A DNA stretch of 35,715 nucleotides from Actinophytocola sp. (GTDB lineage Bacteria; Actinomycetota; Actinomycetes; Mycobacteriales; Pseudonocardiaceae). Of this stretch, positions 32,638 through 35,715 are shown piece after piece. Each line of letters starts with the position of its first letter. The stretch's first letter is position 1. The notes under the pieces are model-generated. The model was not told the DNA's origin, did not search any database, and saw only the letters and a program-made list of their open reading frames with translations. Position numbers and translations under genes: made by a program. The stretch covers positions 1-35,715 of the forward strand of contig NZ_WHTD01000082.1 in assembly GCF_009379765.1 (NCBI RefSeq), in the 5' to 3' direction.

Positions 32638-33248
32638 AGCTTCTGTTGCCAAGGCGCCGAGCGATCCCCCTTCAGGCCCGACGCCGCGCCACCCACAGCG
32701 CGCATCGGACCCGTCACGACTTCGCTCTTGACCGCTGGATCAGTTCTCGCTGACATCTCGAACAATGCTCCCGACCATCGGTCAGGCACATCGACGGTCC
32801 GGACGTGTCTTGCACCAAGAGATAGGTAATAGTCCTGCAACTCCTAATTGGTCCTCCACGCGTCCCATCGAATGGCGTCGATACCTCCGCGCACTGCTTT
32901 GTCCTGCGCCCACCGCAACATAAGCGCCCCCAGGCCCTCCCCTTCACGCTGGATGTCGGAGGCCATCTTACTCACGTATAGCGCCTTGTCTCGCAGTTCT
33001 TCAGGCGTCCAGAAGTCTGGGTCACCGCTCGGAGTGAGCGTGATCGTTGCTATGGCCGAATCACCGTCGAACAGAATCCATGTCTCTTGACGCGCTATGT
33101 GATTTGTGAGCCGAGTACGAAACGTACTCCCTGTGCTCCACTGATCAGAACCTCTCGCGCGAAGCCATCGAATCCTGCTGTCTAGGAGGTCCATGACGGC
33201 ATCCAAGTCGGCGGGACCAGCAGGTCTCATCACGAAGGGTTTGCTCAT
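32634..33248 (-). pseudogene. GNAT acetyltransferase interrupted by an in-frame amber codon
   Basis: The first 134 codons encode a GNAT protein (KPFVMRPAGPADLDAVMDLL, LYVSKMASDIQREGEGLGAL) up to RWDAWRTN. An in-frame TAG follows at 32846-32844. The same frame then continues, with no shift, as ELQDYYLSLGARHVRTVDVP and DRWSGALFEMSA, precisely the expected GNAT C-terminal motif B region (LQxYYxxxGxxxVRTVDVP). A single nonsense change therefore explains the break. The upstream UTRA gene overlaps its ATG (ATGA). Either this is a recent pseudogene or the amber codon is read through. Confidence 0.8.
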
Positions 33249-33727
33249 GTCGTCGGCTTTGCGCGTTCGAATATGACGACATGCTTCGAGCCGATGAGCA
33301 CGTTGATTGTATGCCTTACGGGCACATCGTCAGCCGTAAATCCCGTAGCCCGGTGCACCACCACCACCACCACCACCACCGGACTCCCGAGGCCAAGTTC
33401 TAGCCGAGGCACCTCGTCAGGCAACGGCATTCGCGCCTCGATTTCGTCAATAGCATGAACCTGTTCATAACCCAGACCCGCAAGGGCCTGATTAGTCCCG
33501 CGTGCGACGTCCGCAGGATTCACTATATCGGACCCCTTCACCAATTCGAACGGGTAAAAAGAGTCCTGAATATTGAAGGGAATATTGTCAAGGTATCGAG
33601 TTCGACGCCTCGCTACCACAAGGTCCTCACCGGTCAAATTTAGCCTCGCTGCTACCCGGTCAGGTGGCTGGATAATCTCCACACCGGGAGGCCATTCAGG
33701 AGGCCGGGGGATCGGAAGAATAGCCAT
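33245..33727 (-). CDS. UTRA effector domain lacking its GntR DNA-binding half
   Basis: This 160-residue protein corresponds to the C-terminal ligand-binding part of HutC/GntR regulators: VEIIQPPDRVAARLNLTGED, RTRYLDNIPFNIQDSFYPFE, PLPDEVPRLELGLGSPVVVV. No winged helix precedes it; the 130 bp upstream hold a terminator instead. Near the C terminus eight consecutive GTG codons (33356-33380) encode a Val run. It is coupled to the broken GNAT gene by ATGA. It could be a truncated regulator or a free-standing ligand sensor that pairs with another protein. Confidence 0.75.
   Translation of the reverse strand: MAILPIPRPPEWPPGVEIIQPPDRVAARLNLTGEDLVVARRRTRYLDNIPFNIQDSFYPFELVKGSDIVNPADVARGTNQALAGLGYEQVHAIDEIEARMPLPDEVPRLELGLGSPVVVVVVVVHRATGFTADDVPVRHTINVLIGSKHVVIFERAKPTT
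33356..33380. repeat. Trinucleotide microsatellite, eight ACC/GTG units
   Basis: The + strand holds (ACC)8 at 33357-33380, which is GTG repeated on the coding strand of the UTRA gene. Unit changes stay in frame. Only a short Val run is normal at this point in UTRA domains (PVVVV). Confidence 0.85.
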
Positions 33728-33750
33728 CCGGCCGCACCGCGACCATCCCG

Positions 33751-33790
33751 CGAGCGCCCCCGCAGTGAACCTGAACTGTGGGGGCGCTCG
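33751..33790. terminator. Strong terminator downstream of the Fic gene
   Basis: CGAGCGCCCCCGCAGT (33751-33766) pairs with ACTGTGGGGGCGCTCG (33775-33790) over 16 positions with one G-T wobble, around an 8-nt loop. It lies 68 bp past the Fic stop and 24 bp before the UTRA start, separating the two co-directional units. Confidence 0.8.
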
Positions 33791-33857
33791 TGTGCAGTTA
33801 GATCGTCTATCTCAGGCCCTTGTCCCAACCGAGCATCGGGTTCGCGCGCTCGACGAG

Positions 33858-35036
33858 TTACCCGTCGGTCGGCGCCGTGACCGGGAGGAACGCCCTGACA
33901 ATCGTCCGGTTGGCGATCACCCCGCCTCGGACCCTCCTGACGAGTTGCATCTTGGCGAGTGCGTTCAGGTCGCGGCTGATCGCCCGGTCTGTCTTCCCGG
34001 CATATGCAGCCGCGATTCGAGGGCTAACCGTCCGGATCTCTGATCGAGGGATGAACTCCTTGCCCATGTCCAGTACCAGCGCACGTTGCCGCCTCTTGGC
34101 CATAGTCTCCTGATTGCGGAAGCGCTGGTGGATGTAGTGCTCCCAGGTGACGTCCATCTGGGACTGTCGTATGGCGTTGATCTGCTCGCGCAGTTCGTCG
34201 ACGAACCCACGCATCGCGTAGCGGATGAACTGCTCGATCGGGAACGGCGCTTTCGAACTGGTCTTCTCCAACTCGACGTAATACTGCGTGCGAGTCTGGT
34301 TGTAGTGGTCCGACAGCAGATGCGCCGCCGGCATCGGTACGCCGGCCTGGATGAGGAGCTGGAACTCGATGAGGCGAGCGGTACGGCCGTTGCCGTCGCC
34401 GAAAGGGTGGATCCAGGCGAGGTACAGATGCGCCAGGATCGCCTTGATGACGGCGAACGTGTAGCTGAGCTCCGGCCTGTCTGGCGGCGGTTGCATCGAC
34501 TCAAGCCAGCTACATAGGTGGTCGAGGAGGTACTCGCAGTCCTCCGCGGGGGCGCCACGATAGTTGGCTACGGCGACGGAGTGCTCGCGGATCTTGCCGG
34601 GGACGACGCCCTCCTTCAGGGGGAGGCCGTCGAGGATCTGCTTGTTGAAGTGTGAAATTCGGGCGACGTCGAGCCGGAGGGGCCGGCCTTCCAGGACGGC
34701 GCCGATGATGTCGTTGTACGCGCCGACGAGGTTATCGATCTCCCGGCCGAGGTACTCCCGGGATTCTGGAAGTTCGAGATCTCCTTGGACTCGGGCGAGT
34801 ACCTGCTCTTCCGAGAGGGTGTTGCCCTCGATGCTGGTAGTGCCGTGGATGCCTTTGCTCAGGTAGACCTGGTTGAGCCGGGCGGCGACCTCCGGCTGCA
34901 GGGGGGCACCGGCGATGTGCTTGCACTTCGAGTCGGCTTCGCCGAGCAGCAGCCACGTGGTGTGGTCCAGTGACTGGAGCCCGAAGATGAACGTGATCCA
35001 GGGATGGGTGTCCTGGTACCGGCGGCGACGAGACAT
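33858..35036 (-). CDS. Fic-domain protein with N-terminal inhibitory motif and C-terminal winged helix
   Basis: This 392-residue Fic protein is a predicted AMPylating or deAMPylating enzyme. The inhibitory motif TTSIEGN ([S/T]xxxE[G/N]) lies near residues 65-71, N-terminal to the Fic core as in class II Fic proteins, so auto-inhibition is expected. The Fic signature HPFGDGNGRTAR is complete near residues 207-218, with the catalytic His and anion-binding GNGR. The C-terminal ~80 residues form a winged helix (IAAAYAGKTDRAISRDLNAL, LVRRVRGGVIAN) that could bind DNA. The ATG has AGGGTGA just upstream, inside the end of a short ORF. The gene is followed by a strong terminator. Likely a mobile stress or regulatory module. 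Confidence 0.92.
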   Translation of the reverse strand: MSRRRRYQDTHPWITFIFGLQSLDHTTWLLLGEADSKCKHIAGAPLQPEVAARLNQVYLSKGIHGTTSIEGNTLSEEQVLARVQGDLELPESREYLGREIDNLVGAYNDIIGAVLEGRPLRLDVARISHFNKQILDGLPLKEGVVPGKIREHSVAVANYRGAPAEDCEYLLDHLCSWLESMQPPPDRPELSYTFAVIKAILAHLYLAWIHPFGDGNGRTARLIEFQLLIQAGVPMPAAHLLSDHYNQTRTQYYVELEKTSSKAPFPIEQFIRYAMRGFVDELREQINAIRQSQMDVTWEHYIHQRFRNQETMAKRRQRALVLDMGKEFIPRSEIRTVSPRIAAAYAGKTDRAISRDLNALAKMQLVRRVRGGVIANRTIVRAFLPVTAPTDG

Positions 35037-35039
35037 GAT

Positions 35040-35096
35040 TCACCCTAGGTTGTGGGCGGCAATGGTGTCCATCACAGTGTCCCACTCGTTGTCCAT
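35040..35096 (-). CDS. 18-residue ORF directly upstream of the Fic gene
   Basis: ATG 35096 is preceded by AGAGGA at 7 nt. The frame encodes DNEWDTVMDTIAAHNLG after the Met and ends in a TGA three bases before the Fic ATG. The Fic ribosome-binding site lies in its last codons, so translation of the two is probably linked. It may be a leader peptide or a tiny modulator. Class II Fic proteins need no separate antitoxin. Confidence 0.5.
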   Translation of the reverse strand: MDNEWDTVMDTIAAHNLG

Positions 35097-35484
35097 GGAT
35101 ATGTCCTCTGCGTGCGAACACTACCGTGGGCGATGGACCTCGGGTCGGGGGCGGGCGGATGAACGCTCCTACCTGCTGATCTTCATGCCCAGCGGCCTTC
35201 CCAGGATCGGCTTCTAGTAACCTCGGTTCAGCAGGTTGACGCTAACATGGTGCGGTTTTTGACCGGTTGGCTTGTCCCCTTCTCGGGTACAGCCTGGCCG
35301 CGCGACTGGCGCTCTGCGGCCCGCCTCGGCGGTGGCGTGCCGGCGCATGGAAGCGCCGTGGCGCGTATCGCACAGGCGAGCGATGCGGTGAGAGCGCGAT
35401 TACCACGCCCTACACCCGCCGGCTGTGTAGGCGTGCACCTGACGCACCGCGACACGGCGTGCCCGGGCTTGACATGGCCGGCGC
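35097..35484. other. Gene-free stretch
   Basis: I see no convincing gene here. Short frames such as one ending SYLLIFMPSGLPRIGF (stop near 35217) have no start signal or recognisable domain. A TTGACG at about 35234 might be part of a promoter, but no matching -10 or gene follows. Confidence 0.5.
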
Positions 35485-35591
35485 GGTGAAGGGCTGGCTG
35501 GTTCCGAACGGTCAACGGCGACTGGTTCGGCATCGTGAACTACGAGGTGCCCTATGCCGACGGCCGCCGGGCCGTGGCCCAATGCCGCTAA
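35485..35591 (+). pseudogene. C-terminal fragment of an unidentified gene
   Basis: The + strand frame FRTVNGDWFGIVNYEVPYAD, then GRRAVAQCR and TAA at 35589-35591, reads like the genuine end of a small protein. It is closed by a TGA just upstream, so the rest has been lost or shifted. No function can be given. Confidence 0.35.
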
Positions 35592-35715
35592 CTTTGGGGT
35601 GATCTTGTTGTCAGGCGCCAAAATATGATCTTGGTTTTGGGTGGGAGGGGTTTCTTGTACTCGTCGGTTTGGCGGGGGAAGCGGCCACCGGCCTGTTTCT
35701 GTTCGCGGGCGAAGG
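35588..35715 (-). CDS. Possible C-terminal end of a gene entering from the right edge
   Basis: On the - strand a frame open to the window edge reads FAREQKQAGGRFPRQTDEYK, then KPLPPKTKIIFWRLTTRSPQ, and stops at TAG (35590-35588). Basic, aromatic-rich tails of this kind occur in transposases, but 41 residues are insufficient to assign it. Confidence 0.3.
   Translation of the reverse strand, partial: FAREQKQAGGRFPRQTDEYKKPLPPKTKIIFWRLTTRSPQS

Overview
This is a very GC-rich actinobacterial chromosome segment, most likely from a member of the Pseudonocardiaceae (Amycolatopsis-like). That placement is inferred from codon usage, GTG starts, gene content and gene order, not from a database search. 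From memory of the Mycobacterium tuberculosis map, the left part keeps, in inverted orientation, the order Rv2471 (aglA), Rv2470 (glbO), Rv2469c (HNH), Rv2468A and Rv2468c (respiratory supercomplex-associated small proteins), Rv2467 (pepN), Rv2466c (DsbA-like), Rv2465c (rpiB), Rv2464c (nei2). Lineage-specific genes sit between these: an MscS channel, a small hexapeptide-repeat protein, an aldehyde dehydrogenase, a metallo-hydrolase and a ComB-like phosphatase.

Layout. 1-13.1 kb is the conserved block. Between the aldehyde dehydrogenase and the metallo-hydrolase lie two tandem ~85-bp units, each with a PafBC/RecA-NDp-type DNA-damage promoter motif. 13.1-20.0 kb holds housekeeping-type accessory genes: a Gly/Asp-tailed membrane protein, three GNAT acetyltransferases, an SDR/thioesterase pair, a nucleotidyltransferase, a TPR protein and a C39-type protein. 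Two related ~162-bp MITE-like elements lie here. One is inserted in frame inside the SDR gene. The other lies between the SDR and the nucleotidyltransferase and supplies the latter's stop codon. 20.2-24.2 kb is a tight three-gene operon: a PgeF/YfiH protein, a 730-residue membrane-anchored protein with an amidotransferase-like head, and a DegT-type aminotransferase. The central protein is the best candidate here for undescribed biology.

24.1-35.7 kb is accessory and mosaic. It holds a Nudix hydrolase, an HTH/PIN toxin-antitoxin pair, and a decayed second antitoxin/PIN module truncated against a DMT permease that now reads through into it. A GntR/UTRA regulator has three palindromic operators and faces a divergent four-gene cassette typical of actinomycete integrative elements. 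Then comes the 3' half of a tRNA-Gly gene, an integration-site scar. Beyond it are lower-GC orphan genes, remnants of a DUF3631-type protein and perhaps of an excisionase, a GTTAC-rich patch, a GNAT gene broken by an amber codon, an UTRA domain lacking its DNA-binding half and carrying a GTG microsatellite, and a Fic protein preceded by an 18-codon ORF.

Working logic: the left half is stable core metabolism, repair and respiration. The right third is repeatedly invaded and decayed mobile DNA. No rRNA gene, complete tRNA gene or CRISPR array was seen.
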